Source of the DNA: JAMXLO01 sp963791495 | GTDB taxonomy: Bacteria; Pseudomonadota; Alphaproteobacteria; Acetobacterales; Acetobacteraceae | Assembly (NCBI GenBank): GCA_963791495.1 | Contig: CAWBST010000027.1 | Coordinates: 248,001 to 312,000 of the forward strand | Length of the DNA stretch: 64,000 bases | Reading direction: 5' to 3' | In this document: in pieces, positions 25,864 through 35,009 of the stretch | How the letters are laid out: every line of letters starts with the position of its first letter | How positions within the stretch are numbered: the first letter of the stretch is position 1 | The notes under the pieces: generated by a model | Seen by the model: only the letters and a program-made list of their open reading frames with translations | What the model was told of the DNA's origin: nothing | The model's database searches: none | Translations under genes and position numbers: made by a program

Positions 25864-28800
25864 CTACACGAACTTGAAATCAGCCGACGTAAGGGCCGTC
25901 TTGGTGACGTTGTTGAGCGTTAGCACGTTGCCGGCGTCCTGGGTGATCACGACACCCGAGCCGACCTGTGCGGCGTGGGCCATTACGTTGGCGAAGCTGT
26001 TCAGTACCTGGGCTCCCGTGGAAGTTGATGACGTCGTGAGCGGAGCCAGTCGCGGCGAAGTCGGCGATCACATCGTGCCCGAAGAGCGAAGTGAACGTGA
26101 AGGTGTCCGCACCACTTCCGCCATAGAACAGATCGTTGCCTGCGGTGGCGGTCAGCGTGTTGGCACCGCTCGTCCCCACGAGTACCGACCCGCTGGTTGC
26201 AGAGCTCTTGTTGCCCGCCGCATCGGATCCGACCGCGGTGAGCGTCCGCACCGAGGAGGAGGTGGAAAAGCTCAGGCTCCAGGTTCCGCCTGTGCCGACC
26301 GTGGTGGTGCCGAACTGGGTCGTGCCGTTGAGTACGGCGACAGTTGTGCTTGCGTCTCCGGTACCGGTGAGCGTCAAGTTGCCTCTGCTCGCGCTGACGG
26401 CAGTGAACGCCGGGGCGTTCGGCGCCACGGTGTCGATGGTGACCGACAGCTTGCTGGAGGCGGCGCTGACGTTGCCGGCAACATCCGTCGCCTTGGCGCT
26501 GATGCTGTGGGTTCCGTTCGCCAGTGTCGAGGCGGCGATGGTCCATTTGCCGCCCACGGCAATGCCGGTGCCGATCACTGTCGTGCCGTCGAACAGGGTC
26601 ACTGTGCTGCCGGCCTCGGCCTTGCCCGAGTAAGTCGGCGTGGTGACGCTGGTGATGTTGTCTGTGCTGGAGGTACCGGTGTCCGACGCCGTCGCCAGGT
26701 CCAGGTTCGTCGGCGCAGCCGGGGCTGTGGTGTCGATGGTGACCGACAACGCGGCCGATGCGGCGCTGACGTTGCCCGCCGTGTCCGTTGCCTTGGCGGT
26801 GATGCTGCGGGTTCCTGCCGCCAGGGCTGAGGTTGTGGTGATGGACCACTGTCCGGCCGTGGCAACGCCCGTGCCGACCGCTGTCGTGCCGTCGTACAGC
26901 GTCACCGTTGCACCGGCCTCGGCCGTGCCGGTGAAGGTTGGCCTGGTCACGTCGGTGATGTTGTCCGTGGTCGACACACCACTGTCCGAGGCCGCCAGTA
27001 GGTCCGGTGCTGAAGGCGCCGCTGGAGCTAAGGTATCGATGGTGACAGACAAGGCTCCCGATGCGGGGCTGAGGTTACCAGCCGCGTCCGCCGCCTTGGC
27101 GGTGATGCTGTGGGTTCCGTTGGCCAGCGTCGAGGCGGCGATCGTCCACGTCCCGGCCGCGGCGACGCCCGTGCCGATCACTGTCGCGCCGTCGAACAAG
27201 GTCACCGTGCTTCCCGCCTCGACCGTGCCGGTGAAGGTCGGGTTGGCGACGCTGGTGATGTTGTCGGCGTTCGACACGCCGCTGTCCGAGGCAGCGGTCA
27301 GATCCGGCGCTGTCGGGGCAGCCGGTGCGGCCGGATCCAGCAGATAAGGCTGGGCACTATAGTTGGTAGGCCCGAATTGAGCCCCACCATTTATCTCGTA
27401 AAGCGTATCGATGGCGCCCGGATTGCCGAGCGTATAGACGGGTATGGCAAACTCAATCGTGCGGTGATCGGTCGAGTAGGCCAATTGGATGTTGCCGAGC
27501 GCAAGGGTCTGGCCCGCCGCGCCGGTGTAGAGCGACGCGGAGCCATCGCTGTTTATGGTGAGGTTGTACTCGGCGCCGGCCGCCCAGCCCCACAACTCGT
27601 AGCCGGTTGTGGCATTCAGGTCGGTGTTGAACCAGACCGAGGTGCCGGCACCAATGACCGCCGCGCCGCTTAACGCGAAGTCGAAATAGCCGTTCTGAAG
27701 GGTGCCATAGAAGCTGTAGCCCGGCACGTCGTTGTAGTCGATGCGCTCGGAGGCGACCCAATCAGACAGGTTCCCGTCAATGTTGATGATCGGCCTGGAA
27801 GGTGTCGTGGTGTCGGTCACAGCGAAATTGTTCGGAACAAAGCCGATGATCGCCGCGCTCTGATTGGTGTTCGTCCCGTCATAGCTGATGGCGTTCACAT
27901 ACAGGTTGCGGTCGGTGGCAGGCGTCCCGCCATATGCATCGTTGAGGAGGTTCACCGTGACGGTATGCGCCCCGACCCCCCAGTCGCCCATGAAGGTGAA
28001 AGTCTGGCTGGTGCCAAAAGCGTGTAGCGCCGTCGTGGTGAACGTGCCGCCGAACTGCACTCCGTCGACCGCGACGGTGAACTGTGCGTCGCCCAGATAG
28101 GCGTCCTCCGACATGCTGAGCACCAGCGTGTCGGAGCCGCTGCCGGTGGTGACGGACGCCGGGGCCGGGACCGTCAGACCCTGGACACCCTCCATGTCGA
28201 TGCCGTTGAGGTCGAGATGGGCGATATAGCTGCCAATGCCTGCAGCGGCTGCTTTCGCGTGAACGTCGGCGATCTGCGCTGCGCCGGACACGTATTCGAT
28301 ATTGATGACGCTCTTGTTCGCGGCCAGGGCCTGATCCAGAAAACCCATACTGTAGCTCGTATCGGTCGGTGGCCGCGTGTTCCCGGTGCCATCGTAGAAC
28401 AGGCTTTCCATGAACATGCCGTCGATGGCCTGGAGGTAAGTGCTGTTGCCCAGCAGCTCCGGGGCGCCATTGACCCAGATCTGAAAATTCGGGTTTTGCG
28501 CATGGGCATAGTCGGACAGGTACTTGACCAGACTGACCATCGCGTTCACGGCCCCACCGGGCGCATTGCTCTGGGCCCAGGGTCGCTGAAATTCGTCCAC
28601 GACGTCGAATACGGCGCCGTCGAAGCCCAGCGCGATCATCTTGTCGATGTAGCTGGTCGTTATGGCCCGCCACGCATCGGACCAGTACGCCACCTGGTAG
28701 CTGCCCGGAAAATTCGGGTCCACCGGCCCGAGGTCTGCCGGCGGGATGGTGGCGAAGTAGTCGCGGTATGTCTCCGCCTCGCCGACGCTCATATAGCCAA

Positions 28801-30276
28801 GCAGGAGGCCCCCGCCTGGCCCGCCACCCATCTGATGGACTTGAGCAGCGGTGAAGAGCTGCTTGTCGTCGCCGTACAGGCTAATCGCCTTGACATCGAA
28901 CGGTGCGGCGCCGATGACCGCGGGGTTGATCCCCTGCAGCACGTATATACTGGTCTTCGGCGGCGCGACGGTGACCGTCAGCGCCGCGGATGCGCCGCTG
29001 ACGTCGCCCGCGAGGTCGGTCTGTTTGACCGTCAGCGCGTGATCACCACTGCTCAGCGTGGAACTGGTGATCGACCAGTTGCCTGATCCATCCGCGATGG
29101 CCGTGCCGAGCACGGTCGTGCCGCCGGTGTCGTAGAGCGTCACCGTGGCGCCGCTCTCGGCGCCGTTGCCCGTCACGGTGGGGATGGTGACGCTGGTGAC
29201 GTTGTCGGTGCTGGAGGGCCCGGTGTCGGACGTCGCCACCAGGTCAGGTGCCGATGGCGCCGGCGGCGCGATCGAGGGCAGTTCCGACCGTGTAACCGTC
29301 GGCGGTGAGTGCCGGACCGCCACCATAACTCGAAATCGACGTGGACATCGGCGCCGGTGACGTTGGCACCCAGCATCGCCAGCGGGACCGCCACCTCAAC
29401 GCTCTTGTAATCGGTCGAGAACGCGAACGGCACCGGGCCCACCGTCTCCGAGTAGACGGCCGCACCGTTCTCCGAATAGGCCGGCCACAGCGTGTTGCCC
29501 TTCTCCAGGATCACATGACCGGCAGTGTCGAAGCGCAGATTGTATTCTGCGCCGACCTGCACCTGAGGGGCGCCGCTGGTGTTCGAGATGGGCACGCCGA
29601 ACCCGGTAGCCCTGTTGAAGTCGGTGTCGAGCCAAAGGGTTGTGTAGCTGGCCGACTTGAAGTCCCCGGAATTGAGATGCAGCGCGAATATCATGTTGCC
29701 GCCATCGATGCGGCCATAGACATCCATCGCTGGATTTGGCGCAGACGAGTCTATCCGCTGAGGTTGCGTCCACTCGCCAAGATTTCCATCGAGTGCAACG
29801 GCGCCCACCGTTTCAACCGCAACGCCAGGCGCCTGGGGCGCGGTGAGGTAGGACGTGCCCGAACCGAGGGTGACGAACGCGGACTTCGCCCCCCCGATCA
29901 GGTTCGTCGGGATGGCGAACTCCAACGCGGGCTGGGCGGTGGGATTTTGTGCGTTCGGCACATAGACGTAGTCGGTCAGCGTCGCGATCAACGTCTGACC
30001 AAGCGATCCAGAATAAAGCTTCGGGGGGCCGCTGCCGGACCAGATGACGTGATAATCGTAACCGTTGTAGCCGGTTGCCTTGTTGAGATCCGTGTCCAGC
30101 CAGATCGGTCCCGTCGACCCCCCAAGCTTGACCAGAAAGATGAACGCGTTGCCGTTGACCGGATCGCCGTCGAAACCGCCGTAATCAGGGTAGCCGGTCA
30201 GCCCATAACCCTGGTTCAGGAATTGTAGATTACCATTGAGCACGCCGTTGACGGACGTCGATCCATAGGTCGCCAC
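25864..30276 (-). pseudogene. Modular secreted GH114 glycanase with RTX end (three frameshifts)
   Basis: Reads as one protein of about 1469 aa once three +1 shifts are removed, at 29333-29335 (AAA), 29276-29278 (GGG) and 26015-26017 (CCC). Order: two CBM9-like sugar-binding domains (LDGNLGEW; WLDTDFNRATGFG), an Ig-like domain, and a GH114 barrel at about 28200-28960 (GYMSVGEAETYRDYF, YIDKMIALGFDGAVFDVVDEF). Then come a calcium-dependent carbohydrate-binding module, another CBM9-like domain (IDGNLSDWV), four Ig-like repeats and an RTX C-terminus ending DFKFV. GH114 enzymes cut alpha-1,4-galactosaminan; PelA carries a relative. GTG 30276 has GGGGGA seven bases upstream. No Sec signal, so type I export is likely. 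Without correction it splits into pieces of about 29173-30366 and 25880-29326. Confidence 0.78.
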
Positions 30277-30368
30277 GGCGCTTTCCCCCAGCAATCGGAG
30301 CTCTAACAGCTGGGCGGCCGATGCGACCGCCTTGCTTGTTTTGCTCGGCGCCGAACCGTTGCACAAGC

Positions 30369-30398
30369 ATTATATTTCTGTTTTGTACCAATTGTCTA
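30369..30398 (-). promoter_or_regulatory. Sigma-70-like promoter of the GH114 gene
   Basis: On the minus strand: TAGACA at 30398-30393, an 18-bp spacer, and a perfect TATAAT at 30374-30369, in locally AT-rich DNA. Transcription would begin near 30362, which supports a translation start downstream (GTG 30276) rather than the TTG at 30366. Confidence 0.6.
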
Positions 30399-30448
30399 TG
30401 GCGATTGAACTTTCGGCTGGTCTCCGCTGCCGCAGGCTCGCGAGTCAG

Positions 30449-32011
30449 TCATACGCGCATCCTCACGCCGATATCGCGCAGCACCTGGTGCGCAGAAAGC
30501 ACAGCACCTTCCTGCCAGCCGTTGACGTAGGACACGTGCTCGCCGGCGAACAGGAACGGGCCGTCGCCTTTCAGCAATGAGCCGTAGTGATTGGCGCGCG
30601 TGTCACTGCTCCACTCCGCCCAGGCGGAGCCGCTGTATGGGATGTTCTTCCAGGCCACCGAGACGCCCTTGGTCAGGTGCCGGCGATAGTCGGGATGCAA
30701 CCGCTCGCCATCTGCCAATGCCGCTTCGAGGCGCGTCGCCGGTGACATGGCAGCGAATTTGTCGCCGAGGTCGTCCGACCAGATATAGGCGCCCAGCAGG
30801 ATGCCCTTCCGTTGGTGGATGCCGGCCGACGGGTACCAGACCTGGGTGATGTCGCGGCTGGTCCAGGAGATGCCGCCATAGATCGCCTCGTCCAGCTCCC
30901 AAAACCGGCGCTCGGCCTGGAAGGCGATCTTCACCGCCGGCACGTAGTCCACCGCCTCGATCGCGGTGCGGATCTCCGGCGCGAAGTCGGCGGGAATGGC
31001 GCGCAGCACGGGAAGCGGGATGGTAACCACCACCAGCGGCGCCTCGATCGCGCGCTCGCGCCCCGATTTCGCGTCGCGCCAGACGACGCGCGCGTCATCG
31101 CCGCTGCGCCGCAGGGCACGCACCTCCGCGCCATAGGTGATCGAGCCGCGGAGCTGGCGGCCAAACGCCTGGCCGATGCGGCCCATGCCGCCGACCGGCT
31201 GCATCATCGTCGCCGCCTGCTCCCAGCTCTCGCCGAAGTTGGTCTGGAGGCGCCAGAAGCCGGCATCCAGGATCCTGCGCAGATCGAGCGGCTGGCTGCG
31301 CGTGCCCGGCTGGGTGCCGCCGCCGGGAGGCTCGCTGTAGCCGGCGCGGCCGGAGCCTTTGTAGGCCATGTCCTTGTCGAGGGCGCCGAAGCTGCGCAGC
31401 AGAGCACGGATGCGTTCCTTGTCCTCGGTGGTGACCGCCTGGGTCAGCGCGTCGTGGTCGATGGCCTTGGCGGCGAGCTCCGCGACATAGCCGCGAATGT
31501 CGCTGACCACCTGGCGGTTGCGCTGCGGCTGGCCATCGAACGCCACATCGGACTGCAGCAGCGCACCGCGGTTGTCGTTGCTCATCACCTCGAGCGACAC
31601 GCCCAGCTCGCGGCAGTAGGACAGCATGCCCTCGTGGTGGTACGGCAGCCGCGCCGGGCCGGGGTTGAGATACATGTGCGGCCCGGAATCCCAGGCGACA
31701 TGTTGCACGCTCGTGGTCTCGCGGATCTCGTCGCCGCCGCGCAGCGACCAGTTGCGGCCGCCGGCACGGTCGCGCGCCTCCAGGATCAGGGGCGCATAGC
31801 CGGCCTTGCGCAGTTCCCAGGCCAGCACCATGCCGGCGATACCGGCGCCGATGATGACGATACGGCGCCCCTTGCCGGGTGGCAGCGAGGGCGGGCCCGC
31901 ATAGGCCTCGGGGATGGGCAACAGGCCCATCGCCGCCATGGTGTGGTAGGCGGCGGCCACGCCACCCAGCCTGCCAACCTGATGGATCAGCTCGCGTCGC
32001 GAAACGGTCAC
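30449..32011 (-). CDS. FAD-dependent amine oxidase with Tat signal
   Basis: 520 aa flavin monoamine oxidase family. A twin-arginine signal (SRRELIHQVGRLGG, then a hydrophobic stretch to PEAYA) suggests export in folded form with FAD bound. The Rossmann motif IGAGIAGMVLAWEL and EARDRAGGRNWS follow; the C-terminal FAD motif is FAGEHVSYVNGWQEGAVLSA. Start GTG 32011 overlaps the recR stop (GTGA), so it is translationally coupled to a DNA-repair gene, an unexpected partner. The stop is at 30449, about 170 bp from the GH114 start. Confidence 0.9.
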   Translation of the reverse strand: MTVSRRELIHQVGRLGGVAAAYHTMAAMGLLPIPEAYAGPPSLPPGKGRRIVIIGAGIAGMVLAWELRKAGYAPLILEARDRAGGRNWSLRGGDEIRETTSVQHVAWDSGPHMYLNPGPARLPYHHEGMLSYCRELGVSLEVMSNDNRGALLQSDVAFDGQPQRNRQVVSDIRGYVAELAAKAIDHDALTQAVTTEDKERIRALLRSFGALDKDMAYKGSGRAGYSEPPGGGTQPGTRSQPLDLRRILDAGFWRLQTNFGESWEQAATMMQPVGGMGRIGQAFGRQLRGSITYGAEVRALRRSGDDARVVWRDAKSGRERAIEAPLVVVTIPLPVLRAIPADFAPEIRTAIEAVDYVPAVKIAFQAERRFWELDEAIYGGISWTSRDITQVWYPSAGIHQRKGILLGAYIWSDDLGDKFAAMSPATRLEAALADGERLHPDYRRHLTKGVSVAWKNIPYSGSAWAEWSSDTRANHYGSLLKGDGPFLFAGEHVSYVNGWQEGAVLSAHQVLRDIGVRMRV

Positions 32012-32596
32012 CGGCGCGCCCGCAGTGCCGCGGCGAGCGTGCCATCGTCCAGCACGTCGAGCGCACCGCCGATCGGCACCCCCTGCGCGACGCGTGTCAC
32101 GCTGACGCCGAGCGGCCGAAGCCGATCGGTCAGCCAGTGCGCGGTGGTCGCGCCGTCCACCGTGGCGCCGAGGGCGAGGATCACCTCGGTCACGCCGCCT
32201 TCCGCGATGCGCGCGAGCAGCGGGGGCCACGTTCAGGTCCTCGGGCCCGACGCCGGACAGCGCGGAGAGCGTGCCTCCGAGCACATGGTAGAGGCCGCGG
32301 AACACGGCGGCGCGCTCCAGGGCCCAGAGATCGCCGACGCCCTCGACGACGCAGATCAGCGAGCGGTCACGCTGAGGATCGGTGCAGATTGAGCACGGGT
32401 CCCGGCTGTCGAGATTGCCGCACAGCCGGCACGGCTTCACCGCGCGCGCCGCCTCTGCCAGCGCAGCAGCCAGCGGCAGCATCCGCGCCTCCGGCTGCTG
32501 CAGCATCCTCAGCGCGGCCCGGCGCGCGCTGCGCGGCCCCATCCCCGGCAGCTTCGCCAGCAGGCCGATCAGTCGTTCGATTTCAGGGCCGCCCAT
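32008..32596 (-). pseudogene. recR: Recombination protein RecR (one frameshift)
   Basis: RecR works with RecF and RecO to load RecA at gaps. The N-terminal HhH (LAKLPGMGPRSARRAAL), the C4 zinc finger (CRLCGNLDSRDPCSIC) and the Toprim start (ICVVEGVGDLWALE) are in one frame, up to GVGPEDLNV. The rest (ARIAEGGVTEVILALGATVD to the RVAQGVPIGGALDVLDDGT end) is in the +1 frame. Removing one base from the G run at 32222-32226 restores a 195-aa protein, the usual length. It sits in the classic ffs-dnaX-ybaB-recR order. Such a conserved gene is unlikely to be dead, so sequence error is the first suspect. Confidence 0.9.
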
Positions 32597-32608
32597 TCCA
32601 CGCGCAGT

Positions 32609-32708
32609 CCTCCCCCTCCCCTTGCGGGAGGGGGGCGGGGGGAGGGGGCGGTTCGGAGGTGACCGGCAGTCCCCTGCCCCCAACCCGCTCCCGCAAGGGG
32701 ACGGGGAG
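32609..32708 (-). repeat. GC-rich palindromic element, copies 3a and 3b (inverted pair)
   Basis: Two copies of the palindrome family head-to-head: CCTCCCCCTCCCCTTGCGGG at 32609 onward, and its reverse form ending CCCGCAAGGGGACGGGG near 32706. They fill the spacer between ybaB (ends 32729) and recR (starts 32596). Transcribed, the pair would fold into a large stem-loop. Confidence 0.8.
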
Positions 32709-32728
32709 CATGTGGGGGCCGCTGCGCA

Positions 32729-33052
32729 CTAGAACGGCAGCTTCATCCCGGGCGGCAGCTGCAGCCCTCCGGTGACCTTCTGCATCTCCTCCGCGGTGGC
32801 CGCCTCGAGCTTCTGCCTGGCGTTGGCGTGCGCGGCGACGATCAGATCTTCCAGCATCTCGGCGTCGGCCGGATCGATGACCTTCGGATCGATCTTGATC
32901 CGCCGTAGATCGCCCTTGCCGTTCAGCGTGACGGCAACGAGACCGGCACCGGCCTCGCCCGAGATCTCCATGCCCTCCAGCTTCGACTGCATCTCCTGCA
33001 TCTTGGCCTGCATCTGCTGGGCCTGCTTCATCAGGCCGGAGAGGTTCTTCAT
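32729..33052 (-). CDS. YbaB/EbfC nucleoid-associated protein
   Basis: 107 aa, the normal length. N-terminal helix LMKQAQQMQAKMQEMQSKLEG, core strand GLVAVTLNGKGDLRRIKIDP, and the C-terminal helix with AAHANARQKLEAA and a PPGMKLPF end. A dimeric DNA-binding protein that accompanies dnaX and recR across bacteria. The ATG overlaps the dnaX stop as ATGA. Confidence 0.95.
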   Translation of the reverse strand: MKNLSGLMKQAQQMQAKMQEMQSKLEGMEISGEAGAGLVAVTLNGKGDLRRIKIDPKVIDPADAEMLEDLIVAAHANARQKLEAATAEEMQKVTGGLQLPPGMKLPF

Positions 33053-34812
33053 TCATCAAGCTCCATCTCATCGGAGGGTTCCGCGTCCGGCTCGTCCACC
33101 GTAGTCAGACCATAGGCGTCCGCGGCGGTGTCATGCACGGTGTCGATCCGCGCGCCAGGGAATGCGTCCATGATCGCGCGCACCAGAGGGTGATCGGCGG
33201 CGGCCGTGCGCCGTGCCGTATCGGCGGCGGTGCCCTGTTCGGCGACCGTCGGCTCGCCTTCTGCCGTCGACAGCGCAATCGTCCATCGCGTGCCGGTCGC
33301 CTCGGTGAGCAGCGCTCCCAGACGCGAGGCCAGATCCTTCGGCGCCTCCGCCTGCGGCCGCAGCTCAATCACCGGCGGGGCGAAGCGGACCACGTGCACC
33401 GAGTGGATCAGGTGCGCGTGGAGCATCGCCTCGCGTCTCTCGGCCACCAGGGCGGTGACATCGCGGAAACTTGCCAGCCTTGGACCGGTGGCGGGCACAG
33501 GAACCGGCGCGCCGCCGGCGACCGCGCGCACTCCCCCACCAGACGGCGGAGGCGCAAGTGCGCCCGTCGCCTGCGTCGGAGCGTTGCCGAGCCGCCGCAG
33601 CAGGTCGCCGGGCGGCGGCAGCTCCGAGACGTGACACAGCCGGATCAGCACCATCTCGGCCGCGGCGCGTCGGTCGGGCGCGGTCTCCACCTCGCCGACA
33701 CCCTTCAGCAGCATCTGCCAGGCGCGTGCCAGGACCGGCACGGACAAACGGTCGGCCAGGGCAGCGCCGCGCGTGCGCTCCGCCTCGGGCAGCTCCTGGC
33801 TGTCGCGCAGCGACGGCACCGATTTCAGGCGGGTGATCGTGTAGGTCAGCTCCAGCAGGTCCTGCAGCATCATGCCCAGATCGGCGCCGCGCTCGTGCGC
33901 AAGATCGGTGATCTGCAGCGCCTGACGCGGCAGCCCGGCCATCACCGCTTCCATCAGGTCGAACACCAGGCCACGATCCGCCAACCCCAGCATGTTGACG
34001 ACCGCCGCCTCGGTGACGGCACCGTCCGCCTGGGCGATGGCCTGATCCAGCAGCGACAGCCCATCGCGCACCGAACCATCCGCCGCGCGCGCGATCAGGT
34101 CGAGCGCGCCGGGCTCCACCACGACGGCCTCCTGCACGGCGATGCGGCCGAAATGCGCGGCCAGCTCAGCGATGCGCACGCGCCGCAGATCGAAGCGCTG
34201 GCAGCGCGACAGCACGGTGACCGGCACCTTGCGCAGCTCGGTGGTGGCGAACACGAACTTAACGTGCGGCGGCGGCTCCTCCAGTGTCTTCAGCAGCGCG
34301 TTGAACGCGTTGCGCGACAGCATGTGGACTTCGTCGATGATGAACACCTTGGTCCGCGCCTGCACCGGGCGGTAGCGCGTCGCCTCGATGATCTCGCGCA
34401 CATCGTCGACGCCGGTACGGCTGGCGGCGTCCATCTCCACCACGTCGGGATGGCGGTCGGCGAGGATGGCCACGCAGTCGGCACAGACGCCGCAGGGATC
34501 CGCGGTCGGCCCGCTGCCGGCAGTGCAGTTCAGCGCGCGGGCGATGATGCGCGCGGTGGTGGTCTTGCCCACACCTCGGACGCCGGTGAGCATGAAGGCG
34601 TGCGCGATGCGGCCGGTGGCGAAGGCGTTGCGCAGGATGCGCACCATCGCGTTCTGGCCGATCAGGTCATCGAACCGGGTCGGACGATACTTGCGGGCGA
34701 GCACCCGGTAGGCGACGGCGTGCGCCGGCTCCGGCGTGTCGCCGAACAGGCCGGGACCTTCCGGTGGAGGCGGCGCCTCGGTCTGCGGGTCGTCCTGGAA
34801 CAGGCCGGACAT
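33049..34812 (-). CDS. dnaX: DNA polymerase III subunit gamma/tau
   Basis: 587 aa clamp-loader ATPase. KYRPTRFDDLIGQ opens the AAA module; Walker A is GVRGVGKTTTAR, zinc cysteines lie in CTAGS...PCGVCADC, Walker B is KVFIIDEVHMLS, and sensor 1 FATTELRKVPVTVLSRCQRF includes the SRC motif. The C-terminal tau region is Pro/Ala-rich and acidic at the end (EPSDEMELDE). I see no A-rich slippery site for gamma formation. It is the first protein gene after ffs on this strand and is coupled to ybaB. Confidence 0.96.
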   Translation of the reverse strand: MSGLFQDDPQTEAPPPPEGPGLFGDTPEPAHAVAYRVLARKYRPTRFDDLIGQNAMVRILRNAFATGRIAHAFMLTGVRGVGKTTTARIIARALNCTAGSGPTADPCGVCADCVAILADRHPDVVEMDAASRTGVDDVREIIEATRYRPVQARTKVFIIDEVHMLSRNAFNALLKTLEEPPPHVKFVFATTELRKVPVTVLSRCQRFDLRRVRIAELAAHFGRIAVQEAVVVEPGALDLIARAADGSVRDGLSLLDQAIAQADGAVTEAAVVNMLGLADRGLVFDLMEAVMAGLPRQALQITDLAHERGADLGMMLQDLLELTYTITRLKSVPSLRDSQELPEAERTRGAALADRLSVPVLARAWQMLLKGVGEVETAPDRRAAAEMVLIRLCHVSELPPPGDLLRRLGNAPTQATGALAPPPSGGGVRAVAGGAPVPVPATGPRLASFRDVTALVAERREAMLHAHLIHSVHVVRFAPPVIELRPQAEAPKDLASRLGALLTEATGTRWTIALSTAEGEPTVAEQGTAADTARRTAAADHPLVRAIMDAFPGARIDTVHDTAADAYGLTTVDEPDAEPSDEMELDE

Positions 34813-34869
34813 GCGGGGCGGACTTTTGGCCGCCGCGGCGGCCCCCTTTATATGTGGCGAACAAACGGT

Positions 34870-34966
34870 GGGAGACCGGACGAACGACCCGGGCGGAAAC
34901 TCACTGCGGCTGCTTCCTTCCGGACCTGACCGGGTTGGCGAGGCGCCCGTCCGCCGCCGACCTCCC
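34870..34966 (-). ncRNA. ffs: Signal recognition particle RNA, 4.5S type
   Basis: On the minus strand, the invariant apical motif GGTCAGGTCCGGAAGGAAGC is present, which is the Ffh-binding domain IV loop. Flanking arms GGGAG (5') and CTCCC (3') close a long hairpin with GGACG/CGTCC pairing inside. The position, just upstream of dnaX, is conserved in many bacteria. Ends are estimated from the pairing. Confidence 0.92.
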
Positions 34967-35009
34967 GGGTCTGCATATCATGCTTTCGGGGGCTGGGGAC
35001 AAGGCGGCG

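Noticed and set aside
26380..27340. DNA-level direct repeats that could suggest a CRISPR array
   Set aside because: The repeats follow codon phase and encode four Ig-like domains of the GH114 protein; spacing is about 270-300 bp and diverged.
29173..30366. Separate CDS starting at TTG 30366 and ending at 29173
   Set aside because: The end after ADVHVDFE turns into Arg-rich nonsense, and the promoter places transcription start at about 30362. It is better read as the first part of one frameshifted gene.
32008..32683. RecR fused to the amine oxidase as one 744-aa protein
   Set aside because: The join passes through an Arg-rich out-of-frame region of recR. The natural recR end is in another frame and overlaps the oxidase GTG.
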